Positions 44,901 through 57,133 of a stretch of DNA of 64,000 bases are shown here, one piece after another. The notes beneath the pieces are model-generated. The model did no database searches. It was not told where the DNA came from and saw only the letters and a list, made by a program, of their open reading frames with translations. The translations under genes were made by a program, and so were the position numbers. The stretch comes from Panicum virgatum (taxonomy: Eukaryota > Streptophyta > Magnoliopsida > Poales > Poaceae). Every line of letters begins with the position of its first letter. The first letter of the stretch is position 1. The stretch spans positions 3,361,802-3,425,801 of the forward strand of contig NC_053142.1 in NCBI RefSeq assembly GCF_016808335.1, written 5' to 3'.

Positions 44901-45915
44901 TCTGCCTTGCATCGCTGGAAGGGGACTTGGATGGAAATCACTGGAACATACTCCGTGAGTTGCTTCCTCTGTACCAAGCAATTACCTCGGTCAGTCTTGG
45001 AAATGGTCGCTCCACGGCTTTCTGGCAGGATGTCTAGCATGGTGAGGAGAGCATGGCTGAGCGCTACCCGGCCTTATACAGCCACTGCACAACGCCTACT
45101 CAATCTGTGTATGCAGTTATTACAGGTGGATTAAGGGGGCACCTTGTGACCAGGCTTTCGGCGATTGCTGCGAAGGAACTGCAGGATGTGCAAGCATTTC
45201 TTTCACATATCCGACTGACTGATGCTGTTGACGAGCGGAGTAGTCCCTTCGCAGCTAAGGATGGCGCCCTGATCACTTCTGGGCTGTATAGCATGATCAA
45301 GTCAAACAGAGAGCCAGCTCTCTCAGCCCAAGCTGGATTCTGGAGCTCTCGAGTTCCGCCTCGGGTTCAATTCTTCGCCTGGTTGCTCATGCATGGGCGT
45401 CTGCAGTGCCGGGCAAACCTCCTTCGCAAGAACATCGTCGACGATGCCACCTGTGAACTATGTACTGAGGCAGCGGAGACTGTGGACCACCTGCTTCTCC
45501 ATTGTCCGTTTGCTGCTTCTTTCTGGCAATGCCTGGGAATCCAAATGGAGCCTGATGCGGCCGCCTGCAATCTCCTTCATCTCCCAAAGCCAGAAAACTT
45601 GCCGGCGGCTCACTTTGATACTATTGTCTTGCTATGCTGCTGGCACCTTTGGAAGCGTCGCAATGGGATCGTCTTCCAGCAAGAGAGCTTGAACCTTCCA
45701 CAATTTTTGCAGAATTGTAAACTTGATGCTAGAGCGTGGAGCTGTCGCCTCCCACGGCAGGATATGGGAGTTAGGGACCACTGGTGCAACGCTCTTTCTT
45801 TAGCAATGTAAAGCTACAAAACTCTTGTAAAACTTTTCTATCCGGCCATCATGGGCCAAATATAATGGAATGATTTCAGGTGGGGGATCCCCCCACGTTG
45901 ACCCTTCAAAAAAAA
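40683..45915 (+). mobile_element. L1-type LINE, full length, decayed
   Basis: Bounded by a 12-bp target duplication AAGAGGGTGTGA (40671-40682 and about 45915-45926), with an A run at the 3' end (45908-45916). It carries an ORF1 region, an ORF2 region with endonuclease, reverse transcriptase and zinc-binding domains, and a short 3' region. Length (about 5.2 kb) and domain order fit plant L1 elements. Several stops and frameshifts make it inactive. It lies head-to-head with the RIP gene, between that gene and its distal upstream DNA. Confidence 0.93.
42218..45811 (+). pseudogene. LINE ORF2: endonuclease, reverse transcriptase, zinc-binding end
   Basis: The ATG at 42218 opens the apurinic-type endonuclease domain (SWNVRGLG, CLQETKL, GGILTAW, TNVYAPAD, TGDFNLI, SDHTPL), intact to 43348. 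A TAG at 43349-43351 follows HAHAT. The reverse transcriptase runs from about 43560 (LGPDGFGP, VLIPKKPGA, FRPICLQN, LKLDFAKVFD, LRQGDPMSPYLF) to the catalytic QYADDMLLL near 44278-44304. The zinc-binding region (WLLMHGRLQCRANL, then CELC..HLLLHCPFA) ends the ORF at 45811. Damage: TAA near 43926, TGA near 44143, frameshifts near 43650 and 44790, and a stop near 45035. Confidence 0.9.
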
Positions 45916-45926
45916 AGAGGGTGTGA

Positions 45927-46118
45927 ATCAGATGCTCTGTTCACCGGCCGGCCTTGCTGTTACTGCCCACGTTCCCACACGTTCTGCATGGCGCAATGCT
46001 TGGTTCCCCTGCCTGCAGCTGCAGCAGGTGAGTGAACAGAGAGGACGGCCGGGTCAGTGCTACCTTCATGCAAATGCAAAACAGCAGCTCGATTCACAAA
46101 AAAAAATTAGGGAAAATT
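45927..46118. other. Former RIP-upstream DNA beyond the LINE
   Basis: Continues the sequence interrupted by the LINE. It contains CTGCAGCTGCAGCAG near 46013. No gene. Confidence 0.4.
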
Positions 46119-46236
46119 CGATTCATGCCACCACAACTCCGTGAAATTGGGTGTCACGTTCAAAATCATGCCACTCAATGGCATGGATTTCAACATGAAA
46201 TCCAACTTCAAGAAATTGTAGTGGCATGGATCAAAA
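46119..46236. mobile_element. Foldback MITE-like element
   Basis: Arms ATGCCACCACAA (46125-46136) and TTGTAGTGGCAT (46216-46227) are complementary at 11 of 12 positions, with a second inner pair (CATGCCACTC, AATGGCATGG) around 46167-46188. No coding capacity. The target duplication is not clear. Confidence 0.5.
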
Positions 46237-46578
46237 TGACCCGTAAGGCCAACAGATTTTGCGCTCCGTTTATTTCCCTCTTCTTTAATTAACAAAAGAA
46301 AATCAAACGCGCGGTGATGAATACCAACTTCCATGTTAAAAACAAGGGGCGCCGGTGCTAAGTGAAAAAAATAACTATATATGAATGTGGATGAAAAAAT
46401 ATGTATAAAGTAATTGCTAATAACCTGACCTAACACAACCCGATAAAAGATATGTAGTATCCATATGAGTATAGTGTATACTATCTTCGTCCCAGAATTA
46501 ATATAGCTATTTTTTAATTTTTCCGTATTATTGTACCTGTGTTTGACCATGCTGAGCTGTAGCTAGTCCAAACTGTAA

Positions 46579-46866
46579 GGCCACTCTAAGAAGAAGTTTT
46601 TTGGACACGATTATCTATAGAGTGACACATCGTCTAAAATTGTTTAAAACTAGGATGAAACATCTCCCCTCGATGCATAGTTTCACTTATTCTTGTTTTC
46701 TAGATTACATGACATACACAATGTGTCACGTAACAGTGTACACAGAGTTTCATCCTTATAAAACTCATTTCACCTCTCTCTTCAATAATACACTGCCACA
46801 TCATCAACAAAAAATACTGACATGATAGTCTATTTAATGCCCATAAAACTCCCACTAAAAATAGCC
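46579..46866. mobile_element. MITE with TAA target duplication
   Basis: TAA at 46576-46578 and 46867-46869 flank a 288-bp AT-rich unit starting GGCCACTCTAAG and ending ACTCCCACTAAAAATAGCC, so the ends form an imperfect inverted repeat. TAA and short size suggest a Tourist-like (PIF/Harbinger) MITE. The open frames inside are chance. Confidence 0.5.
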
Positions 46867-46869
46867 TAA

Positions 46870-47290
46870 AATGCTTTGGACACCCATTGCTACAGATGCA
46901 ACTTGTCATCCACCGCTAAGCATACATGTGGCATCAGAATTCACACGCAAGGCGCTCGTAGCCTCAGTGAGATGACTGGGAGAGAAGCAAGGGTACTCAT
47001 GATGGTGGCTTACTGTTGTTTTGACAGTGAAAATAGGCAAAGATCGAGGCCGATCAGTTGGACCGGTCCGTAGTTCAAGTAGGTTAAGATTTATATATAA
47101 TTAGGAATATTTTTTAAACTGATAGTTTGAGTAGGTTAAGATTTTTAATAAGAAAATTTTTTGTAAACCGACTCGTGAAGGGTAAGACTTCTCCGCCCTA
47201 TATATATATGTCTTATCAGTAGCCGGCTACAGAATAAATAATTATGTAGCCAGTTTCAATCGGCCGATTCGAGCTCCAGCAGCACGGCTC
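46870..47290. other. AT-rich DNA with the inverted CCGGCTACAGAATAAAT motif
   Basis: No gene. CCGGCTACAGAATAAATAATTATGTAGCC at about 47222-47250 belongs to the same motif group as 19230, 30794 and 53520. It may be near the left end of the mobile segment that carries the following gene fragment. Confidence 0.35.
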
Positions 47291-47764
47291 GGCTCTCTCG
47301 ATCGAGCCCCCAACCTTGACGGCTTACTCACACCGATCAATCAATAGTTACAGAAAAAGTGATCCCTAATTTCTGTCCACAGTAACACCGATACCCAGAT
47401 TCTTCACCGGGCAGGAAGCAGGATGCGCAACCCACTGGAGACGCCGCCGCTCTGCCATTGCTGCCCGAGATCCCCTGATTGCCGCAGCTTCCTCAATGGC
47501 TTGCCAATTTCACCAGACAAAACTCCAATTTGTCCCCCACCATCTTCTCCCTGCTGGAACCTCGCTTCGTTGCCGCTTGAGACGCCCCAATGCTCCACCA
47601 GCGACGACGCTGGTGAATTCCAACTGCATCCCTGCAGTTTCACCACCTGAGACCCCCACCCTCCACCCCCCATGCTGGCCTGTGCAATCCGTCTAGAGAT
47701 TCCACTGGCGTGCCTGCTAGGGTGACCCGGCGATCCAAATCCAAGCCAAGAGAGGGACCCTGAG
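47291..47764 (+). other. Probable 5' untranslated exon of the plant-mobile-domain-like gene
   Basis: Moderately GC-rich, ending in a good donor (CTGAG/GTAAGC at 47764/47765). The matching acceptor is TTTCAG before 48388, giving a 623-bp AT-rich intron. The start of transcription is not placed. Confidence 0.4.
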
Positions 47765-48441
47765 GTAAGCATTCACGTAATTCAGCTTCCCACATTTAAT
47801 CTGACGAATGGCGCCCCTTGTTTTGGAATTTGCCACACATACGCCCATTAGTTTTTGGACTTTTTTAATTCTCTCATTAGTCGTGTATCATCCTGGATTT
47901 ATTTTAGGTACACACGTTCTGTACTTTTCAATAATTCACCAATCTTATAGGAAAAATACCAGACTGCATATTTCTTAATTATTTTACTGCACCTGCATAT
48001 ATGGATTCTCACGGACTCATGCTGAATTGCTGATTAGTTATCAGGAATTTTCTTTCTACTAAATCATATTTTGAAAAATCCATCTAGACTAGCAGCCGAT
48101 TCCATTGTATTCATTTACTCTTCAGTATTTTACCTTATTTACTAATTTATTTTCATATGTTCTTGCAATACCATCTCACACAATACTTTGTAATTTTACT
48201 ATATGTTCATCGACCCTTCACACTAAACACACCACATAGTAAATTTCTATATTATTTTTTGCTGGGAATTTTAGTAAGTTTAACATACCTCAAAGCTCTG
48301 TGTAAATTATCGATGACCACCAATTTTTCAGTAAATTCTCAATGAGCTGCGAAACTTTTTTACATTAACCGTGCGTTCCTGTTTCAGGACCCGAGTAGTT
48401 GTTTACTTCCTTTTCTGAAGGAGACGAGGCCCCCTCAGCAA

Positions 48442-51400
48442 ATGCATGGGAGACTAAAATCATTCTCAGTAGAAACGTCACAAGGGATTTGGTACATCGA
48501 TGTAAGTTCCGTCACTGGTGCTGGACGGCCACCCGCCGATGCTGCTCGGCAGCCACAACCATCAGCACGACCTCAGCCTCAAGTTCCTTGTGATGCTAAT
48601 ATGGTGAAAATCAAGAACATGCCTCCAACTAGGAGTGTGCACCAATCTCACGCTGGACCTAGCACTGGCAGGGATCTCCATGAAAGTGATGATGATGATG
48701 ATGCCTTCATGGAACCTCCGCCATGGCGTCATGTGCTCAAGAAACAATGCACCAATGCAAATGTAGCAGCCAATGCAACTGCGAAGGTACAACATAGTAA
48801 TCTAGTTCCTCATTTAGGTGCTTCTCGTATCATTGTGATCACATGTTTTTGAACCAGTTTTCTATCTTTGTTGGCCAGACTACCAAGACTCTAGTAAAGT
48901 ATGCTCATGCTCCAACAGTTCGCTGTGCCCCTTTGACATTCAACAAATTTGTTGACAACTTGACCCTCAACCAGCGTATAAAGATCATAGAGATGGGTTT
49001 TGGTGGCCTCCTTGGTATATCTGCAGAGAGGATAGGAAGCAGAGAACTATTGAAGTTCTTGTTCGACAGGCTAGACCCCAACAGTATGGTAATCGAACTT
49101 GGCAAAAATAGGGGAATCCATGTGACTCCCTTTGCCATGAAGCAAGTGCTCGGCATACCAGATAGTGATGAAGATCTACCTCTACAAACAAACAACCATG
49201 CATCCAAGGCTCTGTCCAAACTCAAGATTATGTTGGGTCTTGAAGAATGCCAGGACCTTCACGCGAGCCATCTCCAAAAGATCTTGAAGGATGATTTAGA
49301 GCTGTGCTCTAATTTGATTGATGATGAAATGGAAATAAGATTTTTCTTTATCATTGCTTCTAACAAGCTCCTATTTCCTAGCACAGATAACAACATCAGA
49401 TGCAAGGATATTTACCTGACTAGGGACTTGTCTCGTTTATCGGATATGAACGGGTGCAAGGCGGTTGTGGATGACCTTAGACATGCTGCTCATGCATATC
49501 ATATTGACAAGACAAAGAAAGGGACACCATCACTCCCTGGATGTGCTATATTACTGATTGTGAGTATACCATTGTGTCATCCATAAGTCTGCAGTGACTT
49601 TAGTCAATCAATTACTGGGTTGTTCTTCAATTACTATAACAATTCAGTGCTACACTTTTCCAGTAAATATTTTTAAAATTTTCATTATAGATACTGTATT
49701 TGGATAACCTACAATGCAAACACAAGATCGAACACATGAACACTCCTCGTGCAAAGTACTTCGATCAAAATGTTATACAAAAGATCACTTCTGCTGATAG
49801 AACCAAGGACCAACAAGGGAAGGCTACGTTTGGGCTATTACCGGTGAGTTCTATTACTCAGTTTCCGTACATTTTTTAAAAAAATTTCCCTGTATCCATG
49901 TTGTTTTGTAATGCCACTGTTTCACTCCACTTTTGCCGTGTGTAGCTTAAGAGTAGCAACAATACTTGCTACTATACGACCCATCACCCATTTTCAAATG
50001 TGCCAGCAAACAATGAACCATTGGCTGCATCTTATTTCCCAAGTATAATAGCAGAACTGGGTGGATTTGTTGATCAGATTGATAGCAGGACAAGGCAGTC
50101 GCAGGCAAGGGCAGCCCTGGCAAAGTTTGATGCCAAATCCAAGAAAGCGTCAAGCTATATGAACACGGGGCAACTGATGTTACAGAATGCACACCAGAAA
50201 GTTATACGAAATCTGCGGGCAATTTTGCAGGACAAGGCGCATGGCAACATTGGTCAAGATCATCATCATCAACCCAACACTTCTGATACAGGTACTGGGA
50301 TGAGTCCAGCTCATTGTCATCTTCATTAAATATCTTTGTTTATTCATTTTTTTCCATTCCATGTATGAAGCTCAAGCCGCTGATGTCAGCATGCATGGTA
50401 GCCGTAATGGTCATAACATGGGATCTGAACATGTATTTGACAAAGAGGTTCCATCTGAAACAAGGGAAAATGAGTTGCATTCTAGTAATCCCGATTCCCT
50501 ACATGGAATGTTAGTTATCATTTGCACAAATTATAGAACGCATCTGACATATGCCACTTCCCCTCATTTATATCCTGTATATCCTGCGTTTCAGGTGGCC
50601 ACCCTAATCAGGATAGGCCTTTGCAGTTCGCACAAAACGGGGCACGAGAACCAGATCTGCCAAACCATGCAACTCTGCACCAAACCCATGATGAAACTTT
50701 TCCTCAGACTGATGCAAGTAAATAAAACTAATTTCTTGCTTTATGGTCGCATTCTTAACTTCGCTCCTAAATTTCCCCCTTCTCTCATCAGAATGTACAT
50801 TGTGATAAGGACATGGAAGGTGAACCTTCACTAGTTTCCTCTCAGGTTAGGGTACGCTTTTCTCAGTAAACAACTGTACTGTTTACCGCACTCTGTGGCC
50901 TATCTTACCATTTGAATTCCACAAGTGCATGTTCACACAGGTCTGACTAGTGATCATGTACTACCTCCTGACGTGGCTGATGGAAACACAACAGCAGCCT
51001 TGCCAATTACTAGTATGTATTCTTCTTAACCCCTTTCTTCAACATTTCAACTAAAATTTGCTTAATTCTTAAAACATTTCTTTCTCTCCTTTACTTATTG
51101 TATGAAGCTCAAGCCGGTGACGTTTATATGCATGATACTCACACTGGGCACAATATGGGGTTTGAACATGAGTTTGACATGCCAATTCAATTAGAAACAA
51201 GGGCAAATGAATTGCATTCTGGTAATTCCCTTTTCAAATCAAACTTGCCAGTCCCACACAATAATAAGGCACCTTAAATACTACAGATTCACTAATACAT
51301 ATTCTGTGCTTCAGGTGACCACACCAACCAAGACATCAACCACGCCACACCTATGCAGTTGGAACAACACATGGCCCTAGAATCAGGGATCCCAATCCCT

Positions 51401-51729
51401 ATAGCTCAGCACAATAGCCATGACGATAGTTTCCCTCGTTCTGATGTAATTCACTTAACCTGATTACTTTTTTGGTTGTCACTTTCATGATTTTTCCCTA
51501 ATTCCTCCTTGCTCCCTCCAAAAGAATCACAATATACAGGATGATAAGGAAATTGAAGACAAACCTTCACCTATATGTTCTCAGGTGACATCTGATGTTT
51601 ACAATGAACACTTCTAACATTTACCACAATCTGTTAAATATCTTACACAGATTTTATTTGACAAATGCAGGTTCCCATAAATGTAACCATTGATCAACTC
51701 GTGCCTCCTATTGCAGCTGAAGGAGCTAT
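48442..51729 (+). pseudogene. Plant-mobile-domain-like gene, multi-exon, truncated at the duplication junction
   Basis: Predicted exons: 48388-48786 (ATG at 48442, with an acidic SDDDDDAF stretch), 48879-49559, 49691-49843, 49946-50291, then a set of short exons from 50371. Donor and acceptor sites are consensus and phases agree. Exons 2-3 encode the region typical of grass plant-mobile-domain/DUF1985-like proteins: FNKFVDNLTLNQR, MGFGGLLGIS, IHVTPFAMKQVLGIPDSDED and ILYLDNL. Such genes often belong to, or derive from, MULE-like transposons, or are carried by Helitrons. No transposase or C48 protease part is present. The reading ends within an exon at 51729, where copy B of the duplication starts, so the 3' end is lost. 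Confidence 0.6.
50371..51729 (+). repeat. Tandem duplication of a four-exon cassette, about 737-bp period
   Basis: The exon starting CTCAAGCCG at 50371 recurs at 51108. Each is followed in the same order by an exon after TTTCAG/CTTCAG (GTGGCCAC.. / GTGACCAC..), one starting AATGTACA / AATCACAA and ending TCTCAG, and one that begins GT at the end of the cassette. Exons are better conserved than introns. The second cassette is cut at 51729. Confidence 0.8.
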
Positions 51730-51789
51730 TGATGCCTGAACCATTATAGAGCAGGCATCAACATTGTTGATTTTGTCGCCATATTTAGA

Positions 51790-52995
51790 TGGCTCCTGAT
51801 AATGTCAGAATTTGGGGCTGAGAAGAATGCCAGGTAACCTTATGTTTATAACATACACTTTTTTTTAGCATTTAGTGGTTCAGCTTTCCATATCAGAAAA
51901 CAACATATCTATCAATTGTAATCCGAATTGTTTTGGGAGGAACATACATTTCAAACTTACAAGTACCAGGACGCACATATATTTGAAATTACAACTTGAG
52001 TTTTCAGTTATTTTAACATCAACTCTCAATTATCTAGGACCATATAAGAGTGTACAGTGTCATCATCGATGATTGAAAAATTTGGAACCCTTGTTTGATA
52101 ACCTGGCATCAATTTTAGTATGCTGCAGTGTGTAGGCATGGGTTATGGGTAAATAAAAAAGGAAAAAGATAACTTGAATATGGCTGTTGCTTCGACACAC
52201 ATATGCTTTCCTCCAGTGTGTAGGCCGATGCATTAATAATAGTTATGATTCTATAAGATTCCAGTACAGATAGTTATCTTGTGTTTATCTTCCATTGCCC
52301 ACTGTGTTGTTTCAAAGAAAGAGCACCCAAGTTCTACTTGAAAAATGGATGCTTTTGTTTTTTTTAATCTCAACACAGTGATTATATTGAGCATACTCCC
52401 TCCTGATAGCGTTGATGCCACTGGTCAGCCGGGTAAGAGCACTTTATTGCTGATCTGAAACCTTTTCTCAATGAGTTCAGCCTCATCAAAGACCCTTAAA
52501 ATTGAGTGATTCACCTTTTGAATTGTATTAATATTTTCTTTTGTTTTGAGATAAAGAGGGGCCCCCTTAAATACATCACGATATCACAAGGGAATGAGAT
52601 TGGCAAAATTGAAGTTCTATCTATTGTCGATAGCTACAATTTCTTAATGGCCCCCCTCAAGCATAATTCGTTTCTATGTAGCAGGTGTATATCAATTCTT
52701 CTCAACAGGTTGCTACGTGATTTCTGCCGAACTTGAGTCTTCCTGCACTTGATGTTTTTAGTGCACTGCTTGAATGGACCAGGTGTTTTTCAGATAATAT
52801 TCCTCAAGCCATTCAAAAAATTCTTAATCATTTTATGGTCTCATATAGTTGTTCTTTTGCTCTATAAATGTGGTTGTATAATCAACATAATAACTCTATG
52901 TTACATTTGCTTTGTGTGAATTATATATTTCTTATTTTAGATAGTGGATCATGTGTTATTTTAACCCGTAGCGTTAGCACGGTCACCTTATTAGT
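51790..52995 (+). mobile_element. Helitron-like 3' region, copy B
   Basis: Same as 22357-23562 with few differences. The hairpin has one change (CACGGTCACC for CACGGGCACC) before CTTATTAGT. Upstream, this Helitron end is joined to the plant-mobile-domain gene fragment instead of the repeat array. Confidence 0.5.
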
Positions 52996-53233
52996 AGTAA
53001 CTAGTTTCTCGGAATAGCTTCAGGAGCAGTGTGGTAACTCCTCATCCTAGTTATCATCTCACGCCATTTGAGATCGTAATATCTTTCATGGAAATTCAGC
53101 TCGTCATTGTACATTAGTGAAGTGTCCGAGCCTACGAGGAGCAAAATGTTAGCATAGTTTGGTTCTTCTAATTGCTGGAATATTTAACCGCATTAGTTTT
53201 AAATGTAGCCGCACCATTCCCGTATTCTCGTGT

Positions 53234-53238
53234 ACTAA
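53234..53238. other. Empty target site of the Sirevirus, copy B
   Basis: A single ACTAA in GTGTACTAAATCACG, exactly where copy A has the Sirevirus between two ACTAA copies. Confidence 0.93.
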
Positions 53239-53519
53239 ATCACGTACAAATATTCTCATATCCCATATTAGTCCACTATCGTACATACTTGCGGCATATG
53301 TAAACTTGAGTTTCCGGAATCACCGTGACCTAATCAACGTGCTCTAACTAAGGTTCATTACCATAAATGACCGTAGCTACGTGGGGTTGGGACGGCTTGG
53401 CTCACGAGGTCAGATAGATCGGCGTCTGGTCCGGTGGCTTCTCCCAAAATCACGCGGGAGCATAAACGCCCGCACAGGAACCGGCCTGGTTTGCTAGATC
53501 GTGCGGCGGATGGCATGGC

Positions 53520-53557
53520 TATAGAATAAACTATTGTGTGGCCGGCTACAGATTATA

Positions 53558-53592
<35 letters not shown>

Positions 53593-53621
53593 CATACATG
53601 TATGTACACACACACACACAT
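53520..53621. repeat. Inverted motif and compound microsatellite, copy B
   Basis: Same GGCTATAGAATAAACTATTGTG motif as copy A, followed by (CT)n, (TA)n and (CA)n. The CT run is longer than in A. Confidence 0.6.
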
Positions 53622-55830
53622 AGAGTCGACTTGAGGGATTTGATTACTTGGCTCGTATGTGAAGATACAAGGGAATGTCAAGAGACAAGTATGAAGAATC
53701 AAACTCAATTATAGTGGATTCATTTACCATTCACATTCTAGAAGCTTTCCCACACCAACAACTAACATATGGTAGATTGCAAGGGTATCACTCTCATCTA
53801 ATAAACAATGTACATGATATTATGGTTGTGAGTATTTCTTGGCTCAAGTATCTTTCTTTGCAAAATTTGTTTGTGCCTTAACCCAAGATATAGGATTTGC
53901 TCCTCTTGAGTCTTAGATGAACTTATGCATGTCTCTTGTAATTCAAATACTTGGATGCACATATTTAGGGGGAGCTTATCCTATGTTTTGTAATTGTGAG
54001 GCTAACCCATTTTCATGTGATATTCTCATATTAGTCTCATGGCAAGTAAAAAAAAAACATCCTCGAAGGTATGCTACATAAATCCTATCCTTTTCAATTG
54101 GTTTGATGGCTCATATTTATCTAGCTAACCTCCATAATATAGCTTAAATTCCTCTTGTTCCTTAAATGTCCTATAGTACACATAATCTTGCCTTCCACCA
54201 TATGTGTGTGCTATCATTTGGGGGAATTTAGTCTTTATTATGAGCTTTCATGAATAAGCGATCTAAATGCCCACTACATCTAAAGGATCATTATTTACGA
54301 AACTCTCCCTTGTGCTTTTAATGCCTTCCCTTTTTTATGTCGTGTATCAAAGTTCTTCCAAGGGCTTACAAAATATGAGTTATGATCTCTTGAAGTGTGC
54401 TTCTTCTCAATTGGTTTCATATTCTATTGGTATCATATTATTTGAGACTTCAATTAGGAGAAGCAAGTAAAGTTGAAAGAAGAACAAGCTCTCTTAGTTG
54501 TGTGAAATCAAAAGAAGAAAAGAGCAAATAATGGATCAAGGGGGGGGGGGAACAAGTTTCATGAGAATAAAGCAATAAGGATGAAGATGGATAAAATCAT
54601 TTGATCTCCTTTGTTGAGAAGTTTGAGGTTCTTATGTGCATGCTTTACTCTCTAATTCTTATTCTTTCTTTGTCAAAGCTTGCTTTCTTGAACCAAGATA
54701 TAGTGTACACTTCTCCTTGACCTCCTTTGAGAGTGTGTATGAGGTGTATGAGTACTTTTTGTGTTCTTGTATGCACATTTTGAGGGGGTAGTTTAGACTA
54801 TATCTTGTGGGACTAATGCTTTCTTTCAAGTTTATGTTGTATAGTCTCACTTGTTGAAGGAAAGATTGTCTCAAAGGAAGTTTAATGGTTTCCAACGGTT
54901 TTTGGATGATCTAGGATTATTTTCGGAGGTTCTACTCTTTTTGGCACTTGGACTTTGAGTGAGTTGGAGAAAGGAATGAACTAGCGAATGTAATTTCATT
55001 ATTGGTTCTTCATTGTGGAAATAATCAAGCATTTTTGAAGACACTCTTTGTTCATCCATGATAAATTCAACAATGGTGGTAACTCCTAGTTCCCAATTTG
55101 CAAATGTTATGAATTTTACCTTTTGGCATCTTTGCAAGTTGCTTTAGGTAAAGGATAAACTAGGAACACAATATGGGTCTTGGATGGTTACAAGAGCTCA
55201 AATTCACCATAATACATCAAGTGGGAGCCATTGTCATTCAAATGAATTGAACTTCACTTATCCAAGCCATTGATGAGTTGGTTGTCGATTCAATATGATT
55301 TTGTGTGGTAATCTACCTACCTTGGTGGTGGTACGTATTCGTTGGCATAATTTCCATTGTTGCAAAATTCTTATTCCTTGACCAAGATATAGGGTGGACT
55401 CCCCTAAATTCTTCATTGAACCAAGTGCATGCAACAAATAATTCAAGCACTTGATGCACATAACAAGGGGGAGCCCTATCCTATGTTTTATGTCTTTGAG
55501 ACTAACCATTTCTTCCAGTGATCGTATATGTAGTCTCTTGGTGAGAATGAGTTTTCTCAAGGCTTGAATTCCCTTATTGGACTTGATTGACCAAAAGGTG
55601 CATATGGGTTTGTCTTCCACATATATGTGTATGCACCATCAAAAGGGGGGATTTAGTCTATGTTATGAGGTTTCACCTTTAGTAACCCACATGCCATCCA
55701 AATCCAAAGGGTCACTATATGTGTGGAACTCTAGATTGTGCTATTGATGCTATCTCTTGTCTTTGTGAGTGCATTAATATGATGACAACAAAAACTAGCA
55801 ATTGGGGTAATCAGGCCTCAAGAAATAGAT
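53622..55830 (+). repeat. Decayed Sirevirus noncoding modules, copy B
   Basis: Counterpart of 30892-33110 with scattered substitutions and small indels (for example a longer G run near 54540 and a lost segment near 54370). No gene. Confidence 0.5.
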
Positions 55831-56049
55831 GATCATGAAGTTTCAAAAGATGAGCCAAAGACCATTGCTACTGTGACCTCCAAAAACTCCGAACAAATTT
55901 GCGGAGACTCCGCGATTTCTGGAGACTGCGGATAAATCTTCAGAAACTCCGGAGATACTAATCAAGAAGTTCCAAAACAAGATTTAGAAGAAAAGGATGA
56001 TGCTCTCGTACAACAGCAAACTCCTAGAGCATGAAGTTTAGTAGGATCG

Positions 56050-56436
56050 TGATGAAAAGGGATTGAAATGTCCATGATGGGAGAGTTGAAGTTTCTTATT
56101 GGATTTGAATCAAGCAACTCAAGATATGCATGCTCATATGTCAAACCAAGTACCTTAATCAAGGTCGCCTAAATTGAGATCTTTGACCTTTCAATTGGTA
56201 TCTCAAAAACATGCTCAAGAAGTTTGACATCAAGTATGTCAAGCCCATCAAGACAACAGTTCTAACTAATGGACATTTTAGTCTAGATGAGATTGTGAAG
56301 CTTAGAGCAAAGGTATATCGCTCCATTAACTCTTGTAGTATCTTTGTGCATCTAGGCCCTAACGTGCTAGTGTGTGCATGCATATGCAAAACCTTGAGTC
56401 ACACCATGAGTTTGTCTTTTGGTGGTGATTAGAGAA
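56050..56436 (+). pseudogene. Old Sirevirus reverse transcriptase/RNase H fragment, copy B
   Basis: Same fragment as 33330-33720; readings such as MLKKFDIKYVKPIK are seen, with the same breaks. The damage therefore predates the duplication. Confidence 0.68.
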
Positions 56437-57133
56437 TTATTTAGATATTTGGTTGATACCTCTTGCGACATGTCTTTGTCTTGTGAAGAAAATATCATCT
56501 AAGTAAGGTATGAGCCAAACATGCTAATTTCTCAAAATTTTGACCTAAGGCTTAGTATACTTTGTTTCATAGAACAAATAGGTGAGAAATTATATGTGCC
56601 AAACCATTAAATCACGTTTCCCTTCACTTATGTACCGTAATTTCTCTCTTTTGATGGAAAGACGTTTTTGGAGATTGATGCCAAAGGGGGAGAGATTTTG
56701 GGAGAAAGTGTTGGGGGGATGCCTAGTTGATTTTATGGGGTAAAGGGCAGGCAAATAAGATTTCTCATTTGCTTGGTGTGTGCAAGGATAGATTTCACTT
56801 TGGTATTTCTACTAAGGACTTCTCATGATAGTGTGTGATATTCATGTCTTGGATGGTGTAGTTTTAATCTTTAGTTCTTTGGGTGAAATCACGTATCATG
56901 TGCATCACGGTTATCATGTTGACACTTTTGCACCCCACGGATGCTAAGATATAGAGGGAGTTTCAATGCAGTACCTTAGTATGTGCAATTGGCATTTGAA
57001 GCCAAAAGTATGAAGTTCAATGAATGCACATACTTCGGGGGAACTTGCTATATCATAGGATTCAAAATCTTATTTTAACCAATCTTTTGTAAGCTTTAAT
57101 TGTGTTTTCATCAACCACAAAAAAGAGGGAGAT

